Shown here piece after piece: positions 51,601 to 57,225 of a stretch of 64,000 nt of DNA. Every line of letters begins with the position of its first letter. Position 1 is the first letter of the stretch. Made by a program: the position numbers and the translations under genes. A model generated the notes under the pieces. The model was not told the origin of the DNA. It made no database searches and saw only the letters and a program-made list of their open reading frames with translations. This DNA comes from Asterias amurensis (taxonomy: Eukaryota; Echinodermata; Asteroidea; Forcipulatida; Asteriidae), in contig NC_092650.1 in NCBI RefSeq assembly GCF_032118995.1, positions 1,674,001-1,738,000 on the forward strand. Direction: 5' to 3'.

Positions 51601-52087
51601 GTTTGCTTGTAAAGACGCTTAGATTTACAAGTACTCTAACTAAACGTCTTTTGTCTTTCCTTGTACCAGGAGTGTGGTGACAATGAGCTCTATGCATCCA
51701 TCCAATGTTTGAGGGATCGAACGCAAGAGTTGACCCGCCAGATTGGGGAGATTAACTACCCCACTGCAGAGCCCCGAGCAGCCCAGACTGTCCAGGTTAA
51801 AAATGCAGAGCTAGAACAGGTCCAAAAGAAGCTCTTCAAACTTACTGAACAAAGAAGGTAAAAGAATTCATTGTTGTTTTGGGGGAATTTCTCTAATTTT
51901 AAAGGTTTTTTTAAAAAAGAAATCGCCCAACATCACAAGACCATGGATGGCCACTTACTGATTTAGCTAGCTTTGGTGCAAAATACTTTTCTGACAAGCT
52001 CTTAGTTTTAAGAACCATATCTAAGAAGTTACCTTTTCTTTTGAATTTAGTGCAAAACTAAAGAAGACATATAGTACCAGCACTTGA
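8267..52087 (+). CDS. PLCG1: Phospholipase C gamma, complete coding sequence in 33 exons
   Basis: Hydrolyses PIP2 to IP3 and diacylglycerol downstream of tyrosine kinases. Exons: 8267-8462, 22390-22539, 22966-23059, 28240-28287, 29441-29522, 30190-30270, 31214-31248, 31856-31907, 32447-32554, 32909-33024, 33633-33718, 34092-34212, 34644-34729, 35252-35386, 35868-35932, 36510-36626, 36840-37024, 37698-37898 (or 39590-39793), 40839-40961, 41597-41774, 42466-42534, 43570-43673, 45815-45963, 46794-46948, 47660-47756, 48319-48425, 48922-49030, 49571-49719, 50042-50159, 50748-50906, 51183-51271, 51670-51857, 52051-52087. The sum is 3789 nt, exactly 1263 codons with stop (human PLCG1 1290, PLCG2 1265 residues). 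All introns are GT-AG. The full domain order is present: PH, EF-hands, X, split PH with nSH2-cSH2-SH3 inside, Y, C2. In sea star and urchin eggs PLC gamma SH2 domains are known to mediate the fertilisation calcium release. PLCG1 versus PLCG2 cannot be resolved; it probably predates that duplication. Confidence 0.97.
8470..8800 (-). mobile_element. LINE 3' end fragment with ATT tail
   Basis: The minus strand reads [19 protein letters not shown], then a [13 protein letters not shown] and a [14 protein letters not shown] segment, as in the C-terminus of animal non-LTR retrotransposon polymerases. The (ATT)n tail points into exon 1's donor side at about 8470. A second fragment of the type is at 35960-36265 (-). 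Confidence 0.7.
12174..12553 (+). mobile_element. CACTGGACAC-family MITE, GAGACCTC-core type
   Basis: About 375 bp bounded by TTAAAGGCAATGGACACTAT and the inverted ATAGTGTCCAGTGTCTTTAA. The central hairpin pairs GATTTCGAGACCTCA with TGAGGTCTTGAAATC. Other copies with this core: 21029-21420, 23099-23485, 29073-29250 (deleted) and 63252-63591 (reverse). TTAA occurs at both outer borders. Confidence 0.8.
12569..12625. repeat. (ATCA)n microsatellite
   Basis: About 14 tandem ATCA units followed by TTTTTTTAGAGCACCAAAATC, which matches in reverse the tail seen at 44560-44620. Probably the simple tail of a retrotransposed sequence in minus orientation. Confidence 0.85.
13567..13940 (+). mobile_element. 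CACTGGACAC-family MITE, AAAGACTT-core type
   Basis: Same outer parts as the copy at 12174 (TAATTACTCAAA, AACGACTCCCTCTGAA, GATGACCAATTGAGCCCAAA). The central hairpin is instead TAAAAGACTTTTAGCTCGAA and its complement. Related: 57860-58220, and reverse 18120-18325. Confidence 0.78.
18961..19242. mobile_element. Inverted-repeat element with GACCAYGTGAGGGCGCTCTC ends
   Basis: TTTTTGACCATGTGAGGGCG at the left and the inverted GCTCTCACGTGGTCAAAAAT at the right. A second copy is at 54056-54310. Both keep TTCATACCCAAAACAGTTAT inside. A MITE with about 27-bp terminal repeats. Confidence 0.78.
19748..19992. mobile_element. GGGCCC hairpin element with long arms
   Basis: Left arm GGGCCTAACTTCATAGAGCT and right arm AGCTCTATGAGATTGGGCCC; the inner GGATTACCAACCAAATTTCC-type arms also pair. 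Best copy at 44050-44291. Diverged copies at 14609-14780, 18346-18594, 27769-27957, 33800-33978, 55981-56144 and 59295-59455. Confidence 0.75.
20885..21000 (+). mobile_element. LINE polymerase C-terminal fragment
   Basis: One frame reads [19 protein letters not shown] after a WNQLPI-like segment in another frame, the usual end of animal LINE ORF2 proteins. It is frameshifted and short. The upstream 20765-20870 matches the SINE tail (AAAGCGC, CCCTGGTCATTGGG). Confidence 0.55.
22390..23059 (+). CDS. PLCG1: PLCG exons 2-3 (22390-22539, 22966-23059): rest of PH domain
   Basis: Exon 2 encodes the strongly conserved [16 protein letters not shown] and the following [16 protein letters not shown] strand. 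Exon 3 encodes the PH C-terminal helix ([13 protein letters not shown]). Residues about 66-147. Phases (1, then 1, then 2) fit their neighbours. Confidence 0.95.
23870..24530 (-). mobile_element. tRNA-derived SINE split by a TTAA-type MITE
   Basis: Minus-strand tRNA-like head at 24442-24530 (GGCCGAGTGGTCTAGAG A box, GGGTTTGAATCC B box). The body continues at 23870-24047 (TGCGATATTGG...CCAATGACCAGGGCACTAAT). The MITE at 24048-24402 sits between them. The intact SINE at 42118-42465 shows the uninterrupted order. Confidence 0.8.
25002..25587. mobile_element. TTAA-flanked element with AAAGGAAAGGCATACGTTTT ends
   Basis: Left end TTTAAAGGAAAGGCATACGT and right end ACGTAAACTTTTCCTTTAAA are inverted copies. 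The interior resembles the CACTGGACAC family in plan (TTACTTGGT, TTCACTTCGAAG) but has diverged strongly. Confidence 0.6.
26960..27495 (+). repeat. Tandem array of about 140-bp units
   Basis: Units share CTTACATGAACTTGAAATTC, AAACAGAAAAGT, GTGACAAGTATTTTTT and GACGAGTAAAGACCAA. Three near-complete copies and one shortened copy occur. Confidence 0.8.
28240..31907 (+). CDS. PLCG1: PLCG exons 4-8 (28240-28287, 29441-29522, 30190-30270, 31214-31248, 31856-31907): EF-hand region
   Basis: Five very short exons (48, 82, 81, 35 and 52 nt) cover residues about 147-246. They encode [63 protein letters not shown] and the helix [18 protein letters not shown]. These align with the PLC gamma EF-hands. Loop residues are degenerate, as is usual for PLC gamma, which is not thought to bind calcium through them. 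Confidence 0.93.
28595..28678. repeat. Exact 42-bp direct duplication
   Basis: ATCCACATACTAATTTTTAG and the following 22 bases repeat immediately with no mismatch in PLCG intron 4, just after an AGGCCTG element. Confidence 0.92.
29715..30095 (+). mobile_element. tRNA-derived SINE split by an AGGCCTG element
   Basis: 5' part at 29715-29803 (AGTTGTATCGTAAACTTGG, GAACAAAGTTTTGACAAAAT). An AGGCCTG element follows at 29804-29999. Then comes the tRNA-like part (AGCTCAGTTGGTAGAGCGCC; GGTTCAAATCC). Uninterrupted relatives at 43345-43515 and 10000-10240. Confidence 0.7.
30397..30574. mobile_element. Inverted-repeat element with AATAGACCTTT ends
   Basis: AATAGACCTTTATCACGG and GTGGCCATCTTG at the left; CAAGATGGTGACAGCGTAAC and AAAGGTCTATT at the right. 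About 178 bp in PLCG intron 6. Confidence 0.65.
32447..33718 (+). CDS. PLCG1: PLCG exons 9-11 (32447-32554, 32909-33024, 33633-33718): last EF-hand helix and start of X catalytic half
   Basis: Exon 9 encodes the end of the EF-hand lobe. Exon 10 enters the X box with [15 protein letters not shown], carrying the first catalytic histidine (H319) and calcium-ligand asparagine (N320). Exon 11 continues [20 protein letters not shown] and RMGCRCLE, with calcium-ligand E349. Confidence 0.96.
33285..33585 (+). mobile_element. LINE polymerase fragment in PLCG intron 10
   Basis: Reads [15 protein letters not shown], then a stop, then [18 protein letters not shown] and later frameshifted segments: the familiar [11 protein letters not shown]...HITPVLQSLHWLP of CR1/Jockey-like ORF2 C-termini. 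Several in-frame stops; dead copy. Confidence 0.75.
34092..34729 (+). CDS. PLCG1: PLCG exons 12-13 (34092-34212, 34644-34729): X catalytic half, second histidine
   Basis: Encodes [21 protein letters not shown]351 is a calcium ligand and H364 the second catalytic histidine. It continues through [16 protein letters not shown] and [20 protein letters not shown], where E398 is the last calcium ligand. All active-site residues of the PLC family are present, so the enzyme should be active. Confidence 0.97.
35252..36626 (+). CDS. PLCG1: PLCG exons 14-16 (35252-35386, 35868-35932, 36510-36626): end of X box and first half of split PH
   Basis: Exon 14 encodes DALLTQPV and the conserved [12 protein letters not shown]. 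Exons 15-16 encode [15 protein letters not shown] and [20 protein letters not shown], the first half of the PH domain that is split by the SH2-SH2-SH3 insert. It ends in an acidic stretch of five aspartates, as in vertebrate PLC gamma. Confidence 0.95.
36840..37024 (+). CDS. PLCG1: PLCG exon 17: N-terminal half of nSH2 domain
   Basis: Encodes PWFHGKLN, the first helix, and [26 protein letters not shown] contains the invariant phosphotyrosine-binding arginine (R572). The donor TG|GTAGGA leaves a split tryptophan codon that either downstream exon copy (37698 or 39590) completes with G. Confidence 0.96.
37331..37573 (+). pseudogene. Broken copy of intron-17 end and start of exon 18, plus flanking repeat
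   Basis: About 37331-37480 matches 37570-37730: GCATTTGAAACTG, then GACACTATTCCCA, CTCCTGAAGGGC and GGGAAGGT.AACC. The copy keeps the acceptor (AG at 37458-37459) and would encode AGGKVNL, then diverges into a repeat (37481-37573) that recurs at about 38245-38325 beyond exon 18a. It is a relic of a further tandem duplication of exon 18. Without the rest of the exon it cannot code for the SH2 half. Confidence 0.75.
37698..37898 (+). CDS. PLCG1: PLCG exon 18a: C-terminal half of nSH2, canonical-looking version
   Basis: Acceptor CCTCCTGAAG|, donor GA|GTAAGT, 201 nt, entering and leaving in the same phases as 18b. Encodes [14 protein letters not shown], then [27 protein letters not shown] and LLTEPVPQ. 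It resembles the human segment (HCRI, FDSLYDLI, LSEPVPQ) more closely than 18b does. It covers strand D through the BG loop, the region that reads residues C-terminal to phosphotyrosine. Confidence 0.93.
39015..39500. repeat. Degenerate telomere-like CCCTAA array with a 153-bp higher-order unit
   Basis: Dense CCCTAACC and variants (CCATAACC, CCTTAACC, CCCTATTC) over about 480 bp in the intron between exons 18a and 18b. A larger unit beginning CTAACCCTACCCCTAACCAT starts at 39152 and again at 39305. Flanks (38770-39010 and 39500-39580) are also pyrimidine-rich. The open frame across it is a by-product of the repeat. Confidence 0.9.
39590..39793 (+). CDS. PLCG1: PLCG exon 18b: alternative C-terminal half of nSH2
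   Basis: Acceptor ATAACACAG|, donor GA|GTAAGT, 204 nt, open throughout. Encodes [15 protein letters not shown], then [35 protein letters not shown] and SVPQ. It shares the HCRI strand, the Y.LI helix, PLR and VPQ with 18a, but about half the residues differ. Both exon phases are identical to 18a, so either can join exon 17 to exon 19. Intact frame and splice sites despite strong protein divergence indicate selection rather than decay. It is best read as a mutually exclusive alternative exon; an inclusion of both would stay in frame but break the SH2 fold. Confidence 0.85.
40839..41774 (+). CDS. PLCG1: PLCG exons 19-20 (40839-40961, 41597-41774): cSH2 domain
   Basis: Exon 19 encodes [19 protein letters not shown] and [10 protein letters not shown] with the phosphotyrosine-binding R680. 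Exon 20 encodes [20 protein letters not shown], then [19 protein letters not shown]. This is the autoinhibitory and activation-sensing SH2 of PLC gamma. The true exon-20 acceptor is at 41595-41596; a duplicate acceptor lies at 41438-41439. Confidence 0.96.
41090..41330 (+). mobile_element. Dispersed repeat with TGATGATACCCAAGCCTACA, copy 1
   Basis: Shares GATACCCAAGCCTACATCCG, GGGGTAACCCTGTTTAGCCC, AGGAGTAGGTGGCAA and TTGTAGCCCACA...TTGAAGTGGCCTT with 49168-49455, where the middle segment is present twice in tandem. An A-rich tail suggests a SINE-like retroposon. Confidence 0.65.
41355..41496 (+). pseudogene. Partial tandem copy of intron 19 end and exon 20 start (decoy exon)
   Basis: 41355-41496 repeats at 41509-41652: ACTCAGAAAGTCGTTTAAT, AAAAGCAGATCCACAAT, the TTTTTCACTGTAG acceptor and 57 nt of exon. 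The exon part differs at one synonymous position (GGA/GGG); the intronic part differs more. The copy stops after GCCAT with no donor. Using its acceptor would add [15 protein letters not shown] and a stop codon inside cSH2. Confidence 0.9.
42118..42465 (+). mobile_element. Full-length tRNA-Leu-like SINE abutting PLCG exon 21
   Basis: The head runs from GTGTCATAGCCGAGTGGTTA (A box) to GGGTTCGAATCC (B box) and GTGACAC, with a 7-bp acceptor-like stem and a long variable arm, as in tRNA-Leu/Ser. The body carries GGGGTATAAATTGGTACCTG, GGGAGCTGAGAAACATTACA and CATTGATACGGTTATTGTGA, and the tail is (ATT)n. The tail runs straight into TACAG, the acceptor of exon 21. Partial bodies at 26400-26575, 44635-44735 and 46140-46275. 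Confidence 0.8.
42466..42534 (+). CDS. PLCG1: PLCG exon 21: regulatory-tyrosine linker between cSH2 and SH3
   Basis: 69 nt, phase 0 on both sides. Encodes [21 protein letters not shown]761 and Y767 occupy the place of human Y775 and Y783 (LYEGRNPGFYVEANP), the kinase-phosphorylated activation site. Its acceptor directly follows the ATT tail of a SINE. Confidence 0.92.
43570..45963 (+). CDS. PLCG1: PLCG exons 22-23 (43570-43673, 45815-45963): SH3 domain
   Basis: Encodes [17 protein letters not shown] (the ALYDY motif) and [17 protein letters not shown] followed by NYVEE, covering residues about 778-838. This SH3 binds proline-rich partners such as SOS and SLP-76 in vertebrates. Exon 23 then re-enters the split PH domain. 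The intron between the two exons holds a 60-bp-type minisatellite and a foldback element. Confidence 0.96.
44890..45245. repeat. Minisatellite, roughly 55-65 bp units
   Basis: GTACTAACTT(A/G)TGAGAC, GTTCCTTGATAT and GTTTAGTT.GCTTTA recur about six times with drift, in the intron that splits the SH3 domain. Confidence 0.8.
46794..46948 (+). CDS. PLCG1: PLCG exon 24: second half of split PH domain
   Basis: Encodes [20 protein letters not shown], then [14 protein letters not shown], the C-terminal strand and helix of the split PH. It carries the conserved tryptophan of PH helices. Confidence 0.94.
47036..47225. mobile_element. Foldback element with CAGACAGGCGC ends
   Basis: CTCAGACAGGCGCGACCGAACCAAAT at the left pairs with ATTTGGTTCGGCGCGACTCTGGAGCGCC...CTGA at the right; TAGGAGCGACT/AGTCGCTCCTA pair inside. 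A diverged relative lies near 43690-43935. Confidence 0.65.
47660..49719 (+). CDS. PLCG1: PLCG exons 25-28 (47660-47756, 48319-48425, 48922-49030, 49571-49719): Y catalytic half
   Basis: Encodes [62 protein letters not shown] and [20 protein letters not shown], all hallmark Y-box segments, including the substrate-contacting YPKG and SSNY. Exon 28 runs into the C2 domain (VDPIHLTIT). Confidence 0.97.
50042..51271 (+). CDS. PLCG1: PLCG exons 29-31 (50042-50159, 50748-50906, 51183-51271): C2 domain
   Basis: Encodes [39 protein letters not shown] and [20 protein letters not shown], then [10 protein letters not shown] and [11 protein letters not shown]. Acidic residues in DEDMFGDP fit calcium-binding C2 loops. 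Confidence 0.96.
51670..52087 (+). CDS. PLCG1: PLCG exons 32-33 (51670-51857, 52051-52087): C-terminal helical tail
   Basis: Encodes [20 protein letters not shown] and [20 protein letters not shown] and ends KKTYSTST before TGA at 52085-52087. The heptad-like, charged helices suggest a short coiled coil after C2, unlike the longer disordered tail of human PLCG1. The stop is reached in the only frame that fits the splice phase. Confidence 0.9.
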
Positions 52088-52313
52088 GCAGTGTGTTATC
52101 CAGTACAGCCAGTGCAACAAGCCAGAACCGGATCAAACCAGTCAAGACCAGCACAAGCAAGTTGAACAACATTTTGGGAGCTGTTCAATCTAGGTCACCT
52201 ACAAGGTTGTATGACCATAGCAACTGGAAACCACAAAACACCACAAGAAACACAAAATCAATCTGCATTATTTGGTGTGGGATTTTGTCAATAATGACCT
52301 TTGACCTATACAA

Positions 52314-52430
52314 TTTGTTTGTTTGTTGGGTTGTTTGTTTGTTTGTTTGTTTGTTTGTTTGTTTGTTTGTTTGTGTGTTTGTTTTGTTTGTTTGTTTGTT
52401 TGTTTGTTTGTTTGTTTGTTTGTTTGTTTT
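52314..52430. repeat. (TTTG)n microsatellite in predicted PLCG 3'UTR
   Basis: About 27 tandem TTTG units with two small interruptions, starting some 225 bases after the PLCG stop. The lysine/threonine-type frames across it are artefacts. Confidence 0.95.
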
Positions 52431-52762
52431 TGTAAATAGAGAGTATCCTCCCAGAACACTTCTAACAACAGTTGTGTCTCCGGGTATAAATAATCTTAAG
52501 TATTTTGAAAGAGTTAAAACATAAATCTGTGTCTTTCTAATATCAGTTAATAATCAATGCACATGATTTTTTTTTTCTTTTCAGAAAAAACATCAGTAGC
52601 TATCTAAATAATCAAATCAATCATGAAAACTTGATTTGAATACATATCACACTTTGTTATATAATATTGTAATGTAAAGTAATGCATGCCACAATATGCC
52701 TCAAGCATGAATGTAACCAACCTTCAAAGTGAAGACACTTTGGGCTGAAACACTAAGCAGAA

Positions 52763-52768
52763 AATAAA
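52763..52768 (+). promoter_or_regulatory. Candidate polyadenylation signal for PLCG
   Basis: First canonical AATAAA after the stop (about 675 bases downstream). Others at 53776-53781 (inside an inverted-repeat element) and 55791-55796 could give longer 3'UTRs. The sequence alone does not decide. Confidence 0.4.
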
Positions 52769-53608
52769 AGAGAACTAAATGCAACAACATTTTCCGAAAA
52801 TGTTCTTGATGGAACTTGGAAAAGTTGGAATGATCCAATTTAACCTTTTCTGTAGCAGTCTATAAGTTACAGTTATACCCACAAGTGCACTACCTAATGG
52901 CCCCATTTATCATATCAATCATAAGACATTATAATCATTTCCATTTCTAAGTTTGTGCAAAGAGCCAAGAAACGTGTATTTAAAACCTGAAAAATATCTT
53001 GTAATGTATTTAACAGTTATAGAAGAAACTGTGTACGAATCGCAACTTCTTCAGTTTTTTGTTTTGTTTTCAATTTTGTTATCAAAGTATATATTTCTGA
53101 CATCGGGTTTTTGTTTTGTAAAAATGACAAATAGAGAAGAGAAAAAAATGCAAATTCTTTTAAAAGAAGAAATGACTTATGGTAAAATGCTATCAGATAT
53201 GAGTTTGCGGTGAAAGTAGCATGGTGCTATCGCATATATCATTCGTATCTTACTTGAAATTAGTTGACAAGTTTCTCAAACTAGTTTTTAATCTTGAGAA
53301 TTAAAATTATGATAATTAAGCAACAAGATGGCTTAACTTGTGTACAAAAAAATCTATCAATCTGAAAGGTTGTGCACAACATTTAAAAAAAAAAACCTGA
53401 CTAATATATGTTTTTTGTTGCTGATTTGGGGGTTATTTTTCTTCCATTTGCTATTATTAAGAGAGACTTACCACCAGCATTTGACAAATGTACAAAGCAT
53501 CCATTCAGGTTGTATCAGAGGTTGCTTCTTTTTTATTACTTTAATTTAATTGAAACATTGAGTCAAGTATTTCCTTAAATACTAGTTGAAGTGATGTAGT
53601 ATTATGTC

Positions 53609-53910
53609 ATAGAGTTGTACATAAGAACTAGAGGGCGCACTGGGCTATATACGCTGTCTGGCATGCGCGCGTGCGGCCATTTTCTAAGTTGACAAAACAG
53701 CATCCACAGTGTGTGTTAACGCGACCCGGTGTGCGGCCATTTTGTAGGTTGACAAAACATCATTGCGTAGCGTTCAATAAACACAAACTCCAACGTGTAC
53801 TTCATATTCAACGCGCATACTAAATGGTGCGCGTGTCTTCTTGGGGTCCCGTCACATTTGTGCAAGCAGCATCACTCGTGCGCCCTCTAGTTCTTATATA
53901 TAACTCTATG
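53609..53910. mobile_element. Inverted-repeat element with GAACTAGAGGGCGCAC ends
   Basis: CATAGAGTTGTACATAAGAA + CTAGAGGGCGCAC at the left, the inverted GTGCGCCCTCTAGTTCTTAT + ATATAACTCTATG at the right. Internal GTGCGGCCATTTT...GTTGACAAAACA occurs twice. GC-rich against the local background. It contains an AATAAA. Confidence 0.82.
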
Positions 53911-54555
53911 TATAAGTTATTGTAGCATGCTGGTGCATATCATAATTCTTGAGTCACAATTAACCCACTTGCTTTATTTATGTTAAATATGATGGAATCA
54001 ATTCTCTTCCATTGGTACTTTTTTATTGTTTGTTTGATTGCTTTCAATGCGACGTATTTTTGACCGCGTGAGGGCACTCTCAAACAGATTTGTCACTTCA
54101 ATTTCCAGGTGGTAAATTCATTCATACCCAAAACAGTTATTAAAGACTGGAACACATAACCACCACAGACCACTTATCCATCACGGAAATGAAGACGCCA
54201 ATAAGGAGCCAATATAATCAACTTCTACAACATCTTAAAACTATGACGCAACAGGAGTGACAGAACGCTGATTAAAACTGTTAAAGAGCGCCCTCACGTG
54301 GTCAAAAATATGGCGCATTCATTGAGTTCTACTATTCCCTTGATTACAATGGAACATTTACAGTGTAAAACAATGGATGACCACAACATACTGCATTTAT
54401 ATAACTTTGTTAATCCAAAGGTTTTAATACATCAAGGTGCAAACTGGTGTTTGTCCGGAAGAAAAACTAGCCGCCAAAACCAACCAAAACAGACAATAAT
54501 CTCCCATCCAACTACCGACCACAATGGTGCTTTAATGTTTTGTGTTCTAGACTAT

Positions 54556-54724
54556 GGCCCTTTTTTCAAAACCACGGCTTTGGCTTTGGATTTGGCTTCA
54601 CGCTCCGTCCTATCATCAGAAGCCCTGAGCTTGTACGCAAAGCACGCACAATTGTCCAAACAACCACGAAGCCAAGCTAGCCTGTGCCGAATCAAAAGCC
54701 ATAGCCGTGGTTTCGAAAAGGGCC
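54556..54724. mobile_element. Inverted-repeat element with GGCCCTTTTTTCAAAACCAC ends
   Basis: The left end and the right GTGGTTTCGAAAAGGGCC are inverted copies, with GGCTTTGGCTTTGGATT / AATCAAAAGCCATAGCC also pairing. Confidence 0.7.
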
Positions 54725-56840
54725 TTGGACTCAAAGGTGCTTACCCTAGACTAGCCACCCAAATCATACTGTAAGTTTTGGGCTCCGATCCAAGTACTGG
54801 GGTCAATTTCACAAAGTTAGGACCAAGTTAGGACGAGTAACTCATTCTAACTCAAACAAGACTAGTCTTAACTCCACCCCAGACCACAGTTAATGGTGCT
54901 TACTCTAGACAAGCCACTCCAAACCACACCGTACAAGTAAAAACACCTCTCTAACTATTCACGCATGACATCACCATTCAAACCCAAAACGAAGCCATCA
55001 GCGCAGCCACTGCAACTAGGATTATGTGGCTGGTACTGGTGGTGGTGTGACGATGGCCTCATTTTGGGTTAGAATAGTAACGTCATGATTACGAGAGGCG
55101 TATGGGCTCCCATCCAAATACTGACATAATGAGTCGATCAACGATACTACAGTTATTGGCTCCTCCGTTGAGCATTGTCACGAAGCCATACAGTTGAAGA
55201 CTAACAATACTTTCTTACAGTCGGTTCGCCAAGAAGGAATGGTTCCATTTTCTTAACCATCTTAAGGAAGTTTCTATACTAGGTTTATATTAATTTATGT
55301 AAAGTTTATGTTAACGCTGTGTCATATGTCACATGAGTAATGCAAATCTCATGTAGAAAAGAATAGAACTTTCAGAGTGAAATCACTCTTGTATATTTTT
55401 TTCTGGTATTATTTTCATTTTAACGAAAGACAGTTAAATAAGAAGAATCCAAGTGTTTTAAAGTTCAATGTATTACACAGACATAAATTCAGACATTTAT
55501 ATATTTCTACCAACATATTTACGGAAAAAATATTTTCAGCTATATTTTTGTAGTGACAGTGTGTTGAGTTTTGTTAATGTCTAGAAAAGAAGAACAGATA
55601 AATGCTACAAATCTAAAACTTAGGTTGAGAGAAATATTTAGCCATTATTAATCCAGGTATTATTTAGTCAAACTCAAAAGTAGAATTTAACTTAAAGCAG
55701 AGCATATCAGTAGCAAAATAACAAAAAGTAGTTAATGCATGACTAGTTTGTACTGTCATAAAAAAGTGTAAGAAATCATGTGATAGTGGTAATAAAAATT
55801 ATGTATTATTCATAATAAAAAAAATCATGTGGTTTGAATATCTTTGAATATAAACCCACTTGGAGCGAAATTCTTTGTAGAGAAATCTTACTAACCAGAA
55901 ATGGCTTACCAGCCACAATGCCATGCTTTGTGTATACTCTTTAACTGGCTCCCTGCTAAGCAGATGCTGTAATTGAGCTCTTGGCCTAATTTCATTTCAG
56001 AGAAGAAAAAAATATAAGCACAACAAAATTATGCCAGCATAAGGTTACCAGCCATACTACCAGTCTCCTGTACAATCTGTGACTGGTACCTGGCTTATTT
56101 TTGCTAAGCAGAATATTTTTTAAGCTGTTCTATGATACTGGGCCCTTGTTTTAATGTACTTAAGGTAATCTCGATTTTGGAAAAATTATGTTGCTTCAGT
56201 TTCTGGAGAAAGTTTCTTTTAATTTGAATCAATATGGACAACATCATTTGTCGGAAAACAACTTTTTAAAAGGCCACGTCTTCATTTACATTGTGTGATT
56301 GAGGTTTAGATAAAGTCTGTGGAAAGATTGTTTATCATGGGTTGGAGGTCAGGGAAAATTAACTTAAGGAATTTGTGATATTTACATGAGTAAACTTTTT
56401 TTCTGTATGATAACAACAAATGTGAATGTATCATTTACATATATCTATGCTTAACTAAGGGTAAATCTTGAAGGGTAAAGTCTTTTCAAGAAAAAGTGTT
56501 ATTTTTTTATGGTATTGGTAATTGCCGAGTATAGTGCTGAAAAAAATGGACAATATGTCAGGCAATGTTCGTATACCGTTAAAACAAAGAAGGTCTTAAA
56601 GGAATTTGGGATTGTTTAATTGTTTAAATCCAATATAAATGTAGATATATATACAATAAAGTTAACAAGTGAAAACTTCATTTTAAAAGGTGGTAGTGTT
56701 TTTGAGGTATCGCCGAAATTTGGTTATGTGTACACAGTCTGAGAACGATTTCATGCAGAAACATTTTCAGACTAAAATAATTTTGAATCTCTCTTCTCTC
56801 TTAAACTACATTCCTTAGAAGGGCATTGGTTCTCAAAATG

Positions 56841-57225
56841 TTAAAGGAACACGTTGCCTTGGATCGGACGAGTTGGTCTATAAAAAGCGTTTGTAACCGT
56901 TTGTTATAAAATGCATATGGTTGGAGGATGTTTTAAAAGTAGAATACAATGATCCACACAAGTTTGCCTCGAAATTGCGTGGTTTTCCTTTTACTGTGCG
57001 AACTAACACGGTCGGCCATTTATGGGAGTCAAAAACTTGACTCCCATAACTAGCCGACCATGTTAGTCGACGAGGTAAAAGGAAAACCGAGCAGTTTCGA
57101 GGCATGTTTGTGTGGATCATTGTATTCTACTTTTACAACATCTTTCTACCCATATGCATAAAAAACGGTTACGAACGCTTTTCAAAGACCAACTCGACCG
57201 ATCCAAGGCAACGTGTTCCTTTAAA
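56841..57225. mobile_element. Near-perfect 385-bp palindrome flanked by TTAA
   Basis: Arms of about 190 bp: TTAAAGGAACACGTTGCCTT at the left, AAGGCAACGTGTTCCTTTAA at the right. The centre is GGGAGTCAAAAACTTGACTC at about 57024-57045. The arms match with scattered differences over their full length. Confidence 0.88.

Noticed and set aside
52268..52468. Glutamine/threonine/asparagine/lysine repeat frame on minus strand
   Set aside because: Translation of the TTTG microsatellite.
54298..54774. Open frame of 158 codons on the plus strand
   Set aside because: Runs from the end of one inverted-repeat element (54056-54310) through another (54556-54724); composition follows the repeats and no protein family is recognised.
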